Positions 25,049-32,932 of a DNA stretch of 64,000 nt are shown here, in pieces. A program made the translations under genes and the position numbers. Source of the DNA: Luteitalea sp. TBR-22 (GTDB taxonomy: Bacteria > Acidobacteriota > Vicinamibacteria > Vicinamibacterales > Vicinamibacteraceae); NCBI RefSeq assembly GCF_016865485.1, contig NZ_AP024452.1:2998501-3062500 (forward strand), written 5' to 3'. Below the pieces are notes generated by a model that saw only the letters and a list, made by a program, of their open reading frames with translations, was not told the origin of the DNA and made no database searches. The number at the start of each line of letters is the position of its first letter. Position 1 is the stretch's first letter.

Positions 25049-25976
25049 ACCTGTTCCTCAGGTAGAGCCACGCTCCCGGCAGGTTGCCGAACAGGCCCGA
25101 CAGCACGATGAGGGTCGACAGGGCCAGGGACAGTTCGTCGGGCACACCCTGCGGCCTGAGCAGCCACACCATGAACACCTGGGGCAGGCCGAAGCCGCTC
25201 ACCGAGATGGGCAGCAGCAGCATCAGCAGGCCCACCGGCATGAAGACGAGGTAGTAGCTGAAGGGCACGGCAAGGTTCAGGCCGAGGCCCAGCCCGTAGG
25301 CCTGCAGGATACGAAGCAGTTGGACCAGCACCGACAGCGCGAAGACGGCGACCAGGGTGCGGGGTTGCTCCCGATAGGCCGCGACGCTGTCGGCGATGCG
25401 GAGCGGCAGCCGGACCGCGGTCCAGTCGTGCCAGGAGGCGGGCAGCCAGCGGATCCATCGGTCGGCCCATACGGCGACGCCGGAGCCCACGAACACCGCG
25501 GCGGCGCTCGCCACGGCGACCGCCTGCACCTGGGGATCGGGGTGGGTCCGTGCGTACACCGCCACGCCGAGTGCACCCATCAGCGCGATGGCGACCACGC
25601 CCAGGATCCGATCCACCGCGACCGAGGCGACCGCCGCGCCGCGCTGGGCGGTGCGCTGCCCGAGCGCGTAGGCTCGGGCCGCGTCGCCCCCGACCCCGGC
25701 GGGCAGGAAGCTGCCGACGAATGAACTGACCAGGAAGATCCGTGCCGCCGTGCCCGTCGTGATGGGGCTGCCCTGGGCGCGCAGGAGCAGCAGCCAGCGC
25801 CAGATCATCACCGCGCGGTCCAGAAGCACGAGGGCGGCCACGACGAGCAGCGCGACGGGGTCGGCGCGCACCATCGCACCGAGGGCGGCCCCGGCATCCA
25901 CCTGGCGCATCAGGTAGGCGAGGATGGCGACGGTGATGGCGCCCCGCACCCACACCGAGCCGAGCCAGCGCGTCAT
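25047..25976 (-). CDS. UPF0104/LPG_synthase_TM family membrane protein
   Basis: A 309-residue protein with about eight helices and conserved segments LDRAVMIWRWLLLL, FLVSSFVGSFLPAGVGGDAARAYALG and VAVDRILGVVAIALMGALG; the pattern GxxxGDxxRxY in the third loop defines the AglD/UPF0104 flippase-like family. Members without the synthase domain are thought to flip lipid-linked substrates. Its ATG overlaps the upstream methyltransferase stop (ATGA), so both form one transcript read toward the radical SAM gene. A paralogue lies at 32933-33931. The stop overlaps the edge of the heptamer repeat. Confidence 0.85.
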   Translation of the reverse strand: MTRWLGSVWVRGAITVAILAYLMRQVDAGAALGAMVRADPVALLVVAALVLLDRAVMIWRWLLLLRAQGSPITTGTAARIFLVSSFVGSFLPAGVGGDAARAYALGQRTAQRGAAVASVAVDRILGVVAIALMGALGVAVYARTHPDPQVQAVAVASAAAVFVGSGVAVWADRWIRWLPASWHDWTAVRLPLRIADSVAAYREQPRTLVAVFALSVLVQLLRILQAYGLGLGLNLAVPFSYYLVFMPVGLLMLLLPISVSGFGLPQVFMVWLLRPQGVPDELSLALSTLIVLSGLFGNLPGAWLYLRNR

Positions 25977-26692
25977 GCGCGGGGCTTGCGTGCCACGAAC
26001 GTCAGCGTCTCGAACAGGTTCTTGCGCACCTTGAACAGCAGGTCCTCGGTGCCGGTCCAGCGCGACAGCGTGTTCAGCCCGGGGACGTTGGCCAACACGG
26101 CCGCGGCGGCCAGCGCGTCGCGCCGCAGGCCCGTGGCCACGCCGATGCTCCGCACCACCCGCTCGACCACGAAGCCGCCGTCGTTGAACAGCTGCTTCAT
26201 CCGGCGTTCGGTGGTCACGAAGTTGTGCGTGTAGTCGACGTCCCAGAAGAACGTGCGCTCCTTCAGGTAGTCGGGCACCACCACGAAGAAGACGCCGCCG
26301 GGCTTGAGCAGGCGAAGCGCGTCGGCGGTGAAGGCCCGGGCCGCGTCGATGCCCGGCATGTGTTCCATCACCTGGTCGGCGTACACGACGTCGAGCGAGG
26401 CATCCTCGCCCGGGATGGGCGGCGTGAAGGCCTTCACGACCTTGAAGCCCTTCTTCGTGAGGACGTCGATCAGCAGGTCGCTCGCCTCGATCGCCGTGTA
26501 GTCCCATCCCGCGGCACGGGCGAGTTCCCCGAGCGTGCCATGGCCCGGGCCAATCTCGACGAACCGCCCCGGGGGCTGGACCGCCTGATGGAGGAGACCC
26601 AGGCGCGTCCGTTCGATGCGGCTCCGGCGCGCCGCGCCGAACCCCGTGAGTTCCTTCTCGGAAAACGACTTGTAGAACGTGTCCTCGGCCAC
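25973..26692 (-). CDS. Class I SAM-dependent methyltransferase
   Basis: A 239-residue methyltransferase: VEIGPGHGTLGELARAAG (motif I), DVVYADQVMEHMPG (motif IV) and RLLKPGGVFFVVVPDY (post-motif). The His-Met pair after motif IV and the downstream DVDYTHNFVTTERR are common in methyltransferases of O-antigen and glycolipid clusters. It is coupled by a 4-nt overlap to the flippase-like gene. A role in capping or modifying a surface glycan is likely but inferred. Confidence 0.85.
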   Translation of the reverse strand: MAEDTFYKSFSEKELTGFGAARRSRIERTRLGLLHQAVQPPGRFVEIGPGHGTLGELARAAGWDYTAIEASDLLIDVLTKKGFKVVKAFTPPIPGEDASLDVVYADQVMEHMPGIDAARAFTADALRLLKPGGVFFVVVPDYLKERTFFWDVDYTHNFVTTERRMKQLFNDGGFVVERVVRSIGVATGLRRDALAAAAVLANVPGLNTLSRWTGTEDLLFKVRKNLFETLTFVARKPRA

Positions 26693-26740
26693 GGCGCCGG
26701 ATCATAGCAGGCGCCCGCCAGCCGCCCCGGCCGGGATCGC

Positions 26741-26799
26741 GCCCTCCCGGCGATTCGGGAGGGCTTCCGTCCCCGACGAACAGGGGATTCGGATCCCGA
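26741..26799. promoter_or_regulatory. Inverted repeat and CTCCCGA elements upstream of the second RGRP-motif gene
   Basis: A perfect 9-bp inverted repeat GCCCTCCCG (26741-26749) / CGGGAGGGC (26756-26764) with a 6-base loop, then TCCCGA at 26794-26799. The CTCCCGA core is shared with the control region at 19222-19301. It may be an operator or a terminator for upstream reads. Confidence 0.4.
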
Positions 26800-26821
26800 G
26801 AATTAACTACAAAAAATTCGG

Positions 26822-26850
26822 TTGAAACCGGCGTTTATGTCGATGAAAAT
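26822..26850 (+). promoter_or_regulatory. Promoter predicting a leaderless mRNA
   Basis: TTGAAA (26822-26827), a 17-bp spacer and GAAAAT (26845-26850); the ATG is at 26856, so the transcript would start at the start codon, as at 19373. It lies in an AT-rich island following GAATTAACTACAAAAAATTC. Confidence 0.5.
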
Positions 26851-26855
26851 GCGGC

Positions 26856-27365
26856 ATGCCTCCACGGGGTCGCCCCCCCAAGTTCGGCAAGCCTGCCAGT
26901 CTTGTGGCACTCACGCTGCCCGAAGACGCCATCGCCGAACTCGAGGCGATCGATCCCGACCTCGGCTGGGCCATCGTCAAGCTGCTCGACCTGGCCACCG
27001 AGGGACGACGCGGAACGCCAGCCGACCCGCCCGACGCCGAGCTGTTGCCGATTGGCCCCCGGCAGTTCCTGATCGTCGTCCGACAGGACGTGTTCGCCGG
27101 CCTGCCGCACGTGTCTCTGGTGCCGCTGGGCCAGGGCAGGGCCTTCCTTGCGTTCGCCCCGGGCCGCACCATCGAGACGCTCGAACTCGCGGTGCTCGAC
27201 AGGCTCGAGAGCGGCCTGCTCACGCCTGACGAAGCCGTCCGGTATCGGGCCTTCCGGACGGTCCTCCGGGACTGGCGGCGCGACAGCACACTCCGCTTCC
27301 ACGAACGCTCCATTGTCGTCGTCGAACGGAACGACGGCGGTGCGACCCGGAGGCGTCGCGCGTGA
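26856..27365 (+). CDS. RGRP-motif (AT-hook/ribbon-helix-like) protein, paralogue of the 18570-19208 protein
   Basis: A 169-residue protein starting with PPRGRPPKFGKPASLVALTL. The RGRP motif and the following LVALTLPEDAIAELEAID, DLGWAIVKLL, HVSLVPLGQGRAFLAF and SIVVVERND align with the paralogue on the other side of the block. It lacks that protein's N-terminal hydrophobic helix and should be soluble. The short basic C-terminus (RRRR) may also touch nucleic acid. It overlaps the large membrane protein by 4 nt (GTGA), so the two are co-translated. No known family is recognised; a DNA-binding regulator is the best guess. Confidence 0.7.
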   Translation: MPPRGRPPKFGKPASLVALTLPEDAIAELEAIDPDLGWAIVKLLDLATEGRRGTPADPPDAELLPIGPRQFLIVVRQDVFAGLPHVSLVPLGQGRAFLAFAPGRTIETLELAVLDRLESGLLTPDEAVRYRAFRTVLRDWRRDSTLRFHERSIVVVERNDGGATRRRRA

Positions 27366-29455
27366 GCGCGCAGTCGCCCGCCACCCGCCGGCTCACCATC
27401 GGCGCGGCAACAGTGGGGGTGCTTGGCACGGCCTGGCTGTGCGTCGCGTCGTGGCGGGTGCTCTGGCTCCTGGCCGTCGGCCTCTGGTGGGTCACGCCCG
27501 GGGTGATCGCCCTGCGCCGCGCCTACCGCGACACGCGGCAGCCGTGGCCGTTGGCCCTGCTGCTCGGCCCGCCCCTCGGCTTTGCGCTGAGCAGCCTCGT
27601 GCTGCTCGCGGTCTGGTTACCCGGGTGGCACTCGGCATGGTGGCTGGTCGCCGCGCCACTGGTCGCGTGCGTGCTCGCCGCCGCGACGCCCTCGCTGGGG
27701 ACGCGGCTGGTGGTGCCCCGGTTTGACCGCCGCGACGTCGTTGCCGTCGCGCTGGTGCTGCTACTGGTGCCGGCGGTCGTCGCCCGCCCCTACTCGCAGG
27801 TCGGCCGCGACCTGCCGGAAGGGCGCGCCTATCGCGCGTACTTCACCGCGGATTTCGTGTGGGCCATGGCCGTGGTGTCGGAGGTCAGCAAGGGCGACGT
27901 GCTGCCGCGCAACCCGTACCACGTCGACCAGCCTCTGCACTACTACTGGCTCGCGCACCTGTTTCCCGCGCTCGAACACCGCGCGCTCGGTCGCGCGGTG
28001 CGCCTCGACCACCTGCTGCTGGCCAATGCCGCGTTCGCCGCGGCGATGTTCCTCGGGTTCCTCTACGGACTCGCCAAGCACTTCGCGCGGGCGGCCGTGC
28101 CATCTGCCCTCGGCTGCGTGGCCGTGGTGCTCTGTACCAGTCCGGAAGGACTCATCGCACTGAGTGACCTGGCGCGGCAGGCGCGCCCGCTGGACCTCGT
28201 GCGCTACCTGAACATCGATGCGGTGGATCGGTGGATCTTCGGGGCCTTGCCCATCGACGGCCTGCAGCGCCTCTTGCTGTACCAGCCACAGCACCAGATC
28301 GGCTACGCGCTGGCCTGCACCGCGCTGCTGCTGATGGCGCAGCAGGGCAGTCGGCCGCGTGTGCGCACCGCCGCGATGGCCGCGACCGTGCTGGGGTGCG
28401 GCCTGCTGATCAGCACGTTCTCGGCCCTGATGGTGGCGACGATGCTGGCGCTCGTGGCCAGCGTCGTCATCGTGCGTGCCCGTGCGTGGTCGACCGGCAT
28501 CGCGCAGGGCGCCGTCGCGGCAGTGCCGCTGGGCATTGCGGTGTGGGCGAGCCGGGCCCTGTCCTATGTGGTGAGCGACGACGGCGCGCCGCTGGTGACT
28601 GTCGGCCTCAATCCGATTGCGGCCCGGCATCCGTTCATCGGCCCCCTGGTGAGCCTCGGCCCGGTCCTGCTGCTGCTGGCCTTGGGCGGATGGTGGCTGG
28701 CGCGAACCGGGAGGCGTCAGACCCGGGTGCTGATCCCTGGTGTGGCCCTGGTCGTGTGCGCGTTCTACTACTACGCCGTCGACGTGCGCGACCACCAGGA
28801 CGTCTACGTCGGCTGGCGCGCCGGCCACCTGCTGCTGATTCTCTCGAGCGGGATGATCGGCTGGACGGCATGGCGGCTGCTGCACGCGTCGGCGCGTCGG
28901 TGGAGCGCGATCGGCGTTGCGACCGTCGCGCTGCTCGTGACGGCCACGCTGCCGACGGTGGTGCTCGACCTCTACAACAGCCAGGACCTCACGAACCGGC
29001 AGATGGCGGCGGGTTTTCCCTGGACGCTCGTCCTCGGCCACGACGAGGTGAACGCGTTGCGGTGGATTGCCGAGCGGACGCCGCTCGACGCGCGCGTGCA
29101 GGTCGATCCGATCGCCCGCGACCCGGCCACCTGGGCCTACATCCCGGCCTTCGCCGAGCGGCGAATGTCGGGCGGGCTGCCGATCTCGATGATTCCGCTG
29201 CACCCCTACGAGGAGATCAGCGGGCGGATCAGGCGCATGTTCGACCGCACGACACCGGAAGGGATCTTCCAGGAAGCGCAGGCCCTCCGTATCGACGTGT
29301 TGTTGGTGGGCGGCGTCGAGAAGCAGGCGCATCCGCGACTGGAGGCGTTGCTGGCGTCGCGTCCCCAACTCTTCGTGCCCATGTTCAGGACGCGCAACGT
29401 CACGCTGTACGCCATCAGCGGACGGATGCGCGCGCAGGTCGCGGCGCGCCGCTAG
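27362..29455 (+). CDS. Large polytopic membrane protein, GT-C-like (function unknown)
   Basis: A 697-residue protein with 13 or more predicted helices and a soluble C-terminal domain (about residues 560-690). The first large loop has RAYFTADFVWAMAVVSEVSKGDVLPRNPYH, and an acidic residue in this position is the metal or lipid-sugar ligand of GT-C transferases; LHYYWLAHLFPALEH follows, as in several DUF2298-type or oligosaccharide-transferase-like proteins. No family can be named with confidence. Translation is coupled to the RGRP-motif gene. It is followed by repeats and a strong terminator. Confidence 0.7.
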   Translation: MSAQSPATRRLTIGAATVGVLGTAWLCVASWRVLWLLAVGLWWVTPGVIALRRAYRDTRQPWPLALLLGPPLGFALSSLVLLAVWLPGWHSAWWLVAAPLVACVLAAATPSLGTRLVVPRFDRRDVVAVALVLLLVPAVVARPYSQVGRDLPEGRAYRAYFTADFVWAMAVVSEVSKGDVLPRNPYHVDQPLHYYWLAHLFPALEHRALGRAVRLDHLLLANAAFAAAMFLGFLYGLAKHFARAAVPSALGCVAVVLCTSPEGLIALSDLARQARPLDLVRYLNIDAVDRWIFGALPIDGLQRLLLYQPQHQIGYALACTALLLMAQQGSRPRVRTAAMAATVLGCGLLISTFSALMVATMLALVASVVIVRARAWSTGIAQGAVAAVPLGIAVWASRALSYVVSDDGAPLVTVGLNPIAARHPFIGPLVSLGPVLLLLALGGWWLARTGRRQTRVLIPGVALVVCAFYYYAVDVRDHQDVYVGWRAGHLLLILSSGMIGWTAWRLLHASARRWSAIGVATVALLVTATLPTVVLDLYNSQDLTNRQMAAGFPWTLVLGHDEVNALRWIAERTPLDARVQVDPIARDPATWAYIPAFAERRMSGGLPISMIPLHPYEEISGRIRRMFDRTTPEGIFQEAQALRIDVLLVGGVEKQAHPRLEALLASRPQLFVPMFRTRNVTLYAISGRMRAQVAARR

Positions 29456-29551
29456 CGCCGCAGCAGGGCGGGGCCGGCGTTGCCCTCGCAACGCTGGTCA
29501 CGTGGAGGGGTGGGCCTGGCCCCCGGGAGGGCTGGGTCCACTCCTTCTCAT

Positions 29552-29637
29552 GAATGCCGCAATGCCGTGATGCCGCAACGAGGGGAACGGCTCAGGGCTC
29601 GCGGCTCGAGGGCCGACGGCCGAGTGACGAAGGCCGA
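29552..29637. repeat. Composite array of octamer then heptamer degenerate repeats
   Basis: 29552-29580 is a reverse-complement copy of the GGCAT octamer repeat (GGCATCAC-GGCATTGC-GGCATTC when read on the minus strand). 29589-29637 is seven consecutive 7-bp units: GGCTCAG, GGCTCGC, GGCTCGA, GGGCCGA, CGGCCGA, GTGACGA, AGGCCGA. The rest of this 263-bp gap holds only the terminator. Confidence 0.75.
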
Positions 29638-29653
29638 CGCTCCGCCAGACACG

Positions 29654-29691
29654 AAGAGGCCGGTCGCCCCACTCGGGACGACCGGCCTCTT
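29654..29691. terminator. Strong bidirectional hairpin terminator
   Basis: A perfect 13-bp stem AAGAGGCCGGTCG (29654-29666) / CGACCGGCCTCTT (29679-29691) with a 12-base loop, between the convergent membrane-protein and lipoprotein genes. Confidence 0.8.
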
Positions 29692-29718
29692 GCCTTCTGC
29701 GCGTGTGTCGTTCGACGA

Positions 29719-30603
29719 CTAGTTCACGAAGCGGCCACGGCCGATCCAGCGGCCGATGGTGCCGGAGTTGATGGTCACGGCCGTCTGGTCGATCCATGCC
29801 GGCGACGGGCTGTTGCCGCAGTGGCCGAACATGATGTCGATGATGTAGACCGACGTGCTCAGGTTGCTCGGCCCGGCGCCGTAGTGGTAGTCGACGATGT
29901 CCTGGCTCGGGTCGTTGGCGTTGCCACGCTTGCCGTTGTAGCCCCAGCGGTTGTCTTCCTTGCGGAGTTCATCCACGAGGTAGTCCATGAATTCCCACGT
30001 GCCACCGTGCTCCTGGCACGAGCGGCGAACGAGGTCGGGGCGCGCCGCAAAGGCGGCGTTGACCACGTTCGACCGGTTGGGCAGCGGCAGGCGCGTGCCC
30101 GGCGCCGGGTCGGGCGTGCGGTTGGCGCCCGACACGGGCGCGGCCGGCGTCCGGAAGGTCCAGTTCGGCGACCACTGCGCGTAGGCGTCGCCGTACTCGG
30201 CGCGGACGCGCCACGTGTAGGTCGTGTCGAACTTCAGCTGCGAGGTCACCGTCCAGCTCGTACGACCGTTGCCGGCAGGCACGAGAGGCTCGGCGAGGAG
30301 CGTGCTGCCCTCGAAGAGCTGGAAGCGGTGCGCCACGGCCACCGTCGACACGTGGGTCGCCGTGGCGTTGGCCACCGACAGCGTCACGGGAATCGTGTTC
30401 GACGGGCCGAGGGTCGTCGTCGCGCCCGACTCGGGCGCCGGCGACGACGGCACGCTGGCCTTCAGCGTGGGCGTGCCTTCCGGCACGGCGGCAACGGCGC
30501 CAGAGCCGGGGGTGCCGCTGGGCGACACGGGGTTGGAGTTGCTGCTGCAGGCCGCGCTGGCGGCGAGCAGGACCACGAGACCGAGTTGAATCGCGTGCTT
30601 CAT
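29719..30603 (-). CDS. Secreted lipoprotein with Fn3-like region and WGYNGKRGN domain
   Basis: A 294-residue lipoprotein; ATG 30603 gives a clean signal and lipobox (ASAAC, Cys19). Residues about 50-170 look like a fibronectin-type-III-like module (TYTWRVRAEYGD, WTFRTPAAP). The C-terminal ~125 residues form a conserved block: PDPAPGTRLPLPN, SCQEHGGTWEFMD, RWGYNGKRGNANDPSQDIVDY, VYIIDIMFGHCG and GTIGRWIGRGRF. Two cysteines in the block could form a disulfide. The block is nearly identical to the C-terminus of the lipoprotein at 31612-32883. Function unknown; surface-exposed by inference. Confidence 0.8.
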   Translation of the reverse strand: MKHAIQLGLVVLLAASAACSSNSNPVSPSGTPGSGAVAAVPEGTPTLKASVPSSPAPESGATTTLGPSNTIPVTLSVANATATHVSTVAVAHRFQLFEGSTLLAEPLVPAGNGRTSWTVTSQLKFDTTYTWRVRAEYGDAYAQWSPNWTFRTPAAPVSGANRTPDPAPGTRLPLPNRSNVVNAAFAARPDLVRRSCQEHGGTWEFMDYLVDELRKEDNRWGYNGKRGNANDPSQDIVDYHYGAGPSNLSTSVYIIDIMFGHCGNSPSPAWIDQTAVTINSGTIGRWIGRGRFVN

Positions 30604-30634
30604 GTGCGTTCCGTCCTTGGGTGTCCGCGCGGGA

Positions 30635-31405
30635 TCAGAAGGAAACACGGACGGCGCCGAAGAACTGCGCACCGCCGTACTTGACGTCCACGTCCCCGGT
30701 CGACCCGGGCAGGGCGACCGTGCCACCGGCATAGCGGAAGCCCACCGTCGCTCCCACCTTGCCCGAGTCGCCGAGTTCGAACGGGAAGTACGTCAGTTCC
30801 GCGCCGACGTTGATCGTGACGGCCGTCTTGTCGGCCGTCGAGAGCGTGATGTCCTGGATGGCCACCGTGGCGAAGTTGGGCGCCGCGTCCTGCTCGACGA
30901 CGCGCGCATCGGTGGCGAAGTCGTGCTTGACCGTCACGAACGACGGGCCGCCGCCGAAGGCGAACTGCAGGTTCTCGCCGACCGGGATCGCCCACATCGC
31001 CGCGAGGTGGAAGCCGTTCTCTTCGTGCTTCAGGCCGCCGATGCTCTGGTTGGCGGTGCGGGGCCGGTTGAGGAAGAGCGGGTGGGGCACACTCGCCGTC
31101 ACGGCGGTGTCCATCGTGTCGCTGTTGCGCGTGAAGTTCAGCGCGAGGTGCAGGTTGCGCCACGCGCGGAAGCCACCGCCGATGTTCCAGAGGGCGCCGC
31201 CGCCGTATTCCTGGGCGCCGGCGATGGTGCCTTGCTCGCCGTAAATCGTGAACGTCGAAGTGTTGGTGAGGTTGTGCGACCCGCTCTGGGCGCCGCCTCC
31301 CACCTGGATGTACACCCGCTGTTCGACGGCAGACGACGAGGACTGGGCCGACGCCACCGCGGGCGACAGCAACAGCCCGAGGATCAAGAGGGCTCGTGTA
31401 TTCAT
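30635..31405 (-). CDS. Outer-membrane beta-barrel protein
   Basis: A 256-residue exported protein with signal peptide MNTRALLILGLLLSPAVASAQ. The mature part has alternating beta-strand patterns (GGALWNIGGGFRAWRNLHLALNFTRN, GENLQFAFGGGPSFVTV, KVGATVGFRYAGGTV) and ends in VRVSF, with a terminal Phe as required for outer-membrane assembly. It lies between two lipoproteins sharing a C-terminal domain, all in the same direction, suggesting a common surface role. Closest by pattern to OmpW/OmpA-type eight-strand barrels; no substrate is indicated. Confidence 0.78.
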   Translation of the reverse strand: MNTRALLILGLLLSPAVASAQSSSSAVEQRVYIQVGGGAQSGSHNLTNTSTFTIYGEQGTIAGAQEYGGGALWNIGGGFRAWRNLHLALNFTRNSDTMDTAVTASVPHPLFLNRPRTANQSIGGLKHEENGFHLAAMWAIPVGENLQFAFGGGPSFVTVKHDFATDARVVEQDAAPNFATVAIQDITLSTADKTAVTINVGAELTYFPFELGDSGKVGATVGFRYAGGTVALPGSTGDVDVKYGGAQFFGAVRVSF

Positions 31406-31578
31406 GGACAGGTATCGATCTCCCGCAAGGCAGGTCGGATTCGTGGGCGTCCGTTGTGTTGACGTGTGACGCGGGCCCGCGAGGGCGCCACGCCGAGGAT
31501 GTCCGCCGGGAGTCGGACACTCGATTGTTGGTTAGCCGCTGAGCGTTGTCAACCTTCAGCGGGCCGTGCGGGAAGGAT

Positions 31579-31602
31579 GGCCGGGGGCGGGCGCCCCCGG
31601 CC
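31579..31602. terminator. GC-rich hairpin after the lipoprotein gene
   Basis: Perfect inverted repeat GGCCGGGGGCG (31579-31589) / CGCCCCCGGCC (31592-31602), ten bases past the stop of the minus-strand lipoprotein gene. No T-run. The remaining 206-bp gap shows nothing else that I can name. Confidence 0.55.
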
Positions 31603-31611
31603 GGTGGTGCG

Positions 31612-32883
31612 TCAGAAGCGGCCGCGTCCGGTCCACCGTCCGATCGTGCCCGAGCGGAGGGTCACGTCGGTCTGGTCGATCCACGCCGGCGTCGGGTTGG
31701 AGCCGCAGTGGCCGCCCATGATGTCGATGATGTAGACGTTGGTCGTCCCCTCGTCGCGCTCGGAGCCCCAGTTGTAGTCGACGACGTCCTGCGACGGGTC
31801 GCTGGTGTTGCCGCGCTTGCCGTTGTAGCCCCAGCGCGTGTCGAACTGGCGCAATCGATCGACCACTCGGTCCATGAACTCCCAGGTGCCGCCGCTGCTC
31901 TGGCAGGAGTTGCGCAGCGCCGACGGGTACTGGCGCGCGACCTCCTCGACCACCCACGCCATGTTGGGCAGCGGCAGGCGCTGGCCGGGGGCGGGATTGG
32001 GCGTGCGGGCTCCACCGGGCGACGGGCTCGGCGACGGAGACGGAGACGGCGCCGGGGAAGGTGACGGGCTCGGGGACGGCGTCGGGCTCGGCGTGGGCGT
32101 CGGCGCCACGGGCGCCGCAGGCGTCCGGAAGGTCGCCACCGGCGACACCGGGCTGGTGCGCACGCCGTCGCTGGCGGTCACGCGCCAGAAGTAGACGGTG
32201 TTGTAGGCCAGCGGCGTGGTCGTGGCCGTCGTCGTGGTCCCGGAGGTCCGCGCCACCGTCAACACCGCCACCATGTTGGCGAATGCCTCGTCGGTCGCCA
32301 GCTCGAACCGATAGGAGACCGGGCTGGCCAGCGGGCCGGTCGCGGCGCCGTTGGCGACGGTGAGCGAGGCCACGTTGGAGGTCAGGGTCGTGCCTCCCGT
32401 CGGTCCGGCCGGGGTCGGTGTGCCGACCACGACGGCGTCCTGCAGGACGAACGTGGAGATGGCGGAGAAGTCACCGGTGTTGGCGCCGTCGAGTGCCCGG
32501 GCGCGCCAGTAGTAGCGGGCGCCGCCGGCTGGCAGCGTGACCGGCACGGTGTAGGTCGTGCGGCCGCCGGTGCCGGGCGTGACCTTGTCGGCGCTGTGGA
32601 CCTTGTTCTGGAACGCCGTGTCGGTGGCGATCTCCACCTGCAGCCAGATGGGGCGCTCACCGCTCGTGGTGGCGTTCTCGATGAGGAGGGTCAGGGTGCT
32701 GCCGGCCGTCAACTCCTGGTTGTTGACCGGCTCGAGGGGCTTGGGGGCGGTGATCGTCACGCCGGCGATCGGGCCGGCCACCGTCGGGCTGAGCGGATTG
32801 CGGCTCTTGCTCGATTCACATCCCACGAGCGCGAGGCCGGCGGCCATCCACGTCGTGAGCATCAGGGTTCGGGTCGGTCTCAT
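31612..32883 (-). CDS. Secreted lipoprotein with two Fn3-like regions, PSP linker and WGYNGKRGN domain
   Basis: A 423-residue lipoprotein with lipobox LVGC (Cys22), and GAGGA 6 nt before the ATG. Two Fn3-like repeats follow (about 40-145 and 145-255), each with a YYWRARALDG or VYFWRVTASDG strand. A low-complexity Pro-Ser/Pro-Thr linker (about 257-290) leads into the same C-terminal block as the protein at 29719-30603: SCQSSGGTWEFMD, RWGYNGKRGNTSDPSQDVVDY, VYIIDIMGGHCG, GTIGRWTGRGRF. The linker suggests the block is held away from the cell surface. Function unknown. Confidence 0.8.
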   Translation of the reverse strand: MRPTRTLMLTTWMAAGLALVGCESSKSRNPLSPTVAGPIAGVTITAPKPLEPVNNQELTAGSTLTLLIENATTSGERPIWLQVEIATDTAFQNKVHSADKVTPGTGGRTTYTVPVTLPAGGARYYWRARALDGANTGDFSAISTFVLQDAVVVGTPTPAGPTGGTTLTSNVASLTVANGAATGPLASPVSYRFELATDEAFANMVAVLTVARTSGTTTTATTTPLAYNTVYFWRVTASDGVRTSPVSPVATFRTPAAPVAPTPTPSPTPSPSPSPSPAPSPSPSPSPSPGGARTPNPAPGQRLPLPNMAWVVEEVARQYPSALRNSCQSSGGTWEFMDRVVDRLRQFDTRWGYNGKRGNTSDPSQDVVDYNWGSERDEGTTNVYIIDIMGGHCGSNPTPAWIDQTDVTLRSGTIGRWTGRGRF

Positions 32884-32932
32884 GAAGCGTCCTCGCTCGT
32901 TCGAAGGAGGACCGCCACGTCCGTGCGGCGGA

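Noticed and set aside
32000-32110. Tandem DNA repeat in the second lipoprotein gene
   Set aside because: It encodes the Pro-Ser/Pro-Thr linker in frame and needs no explanation beyond protein function.
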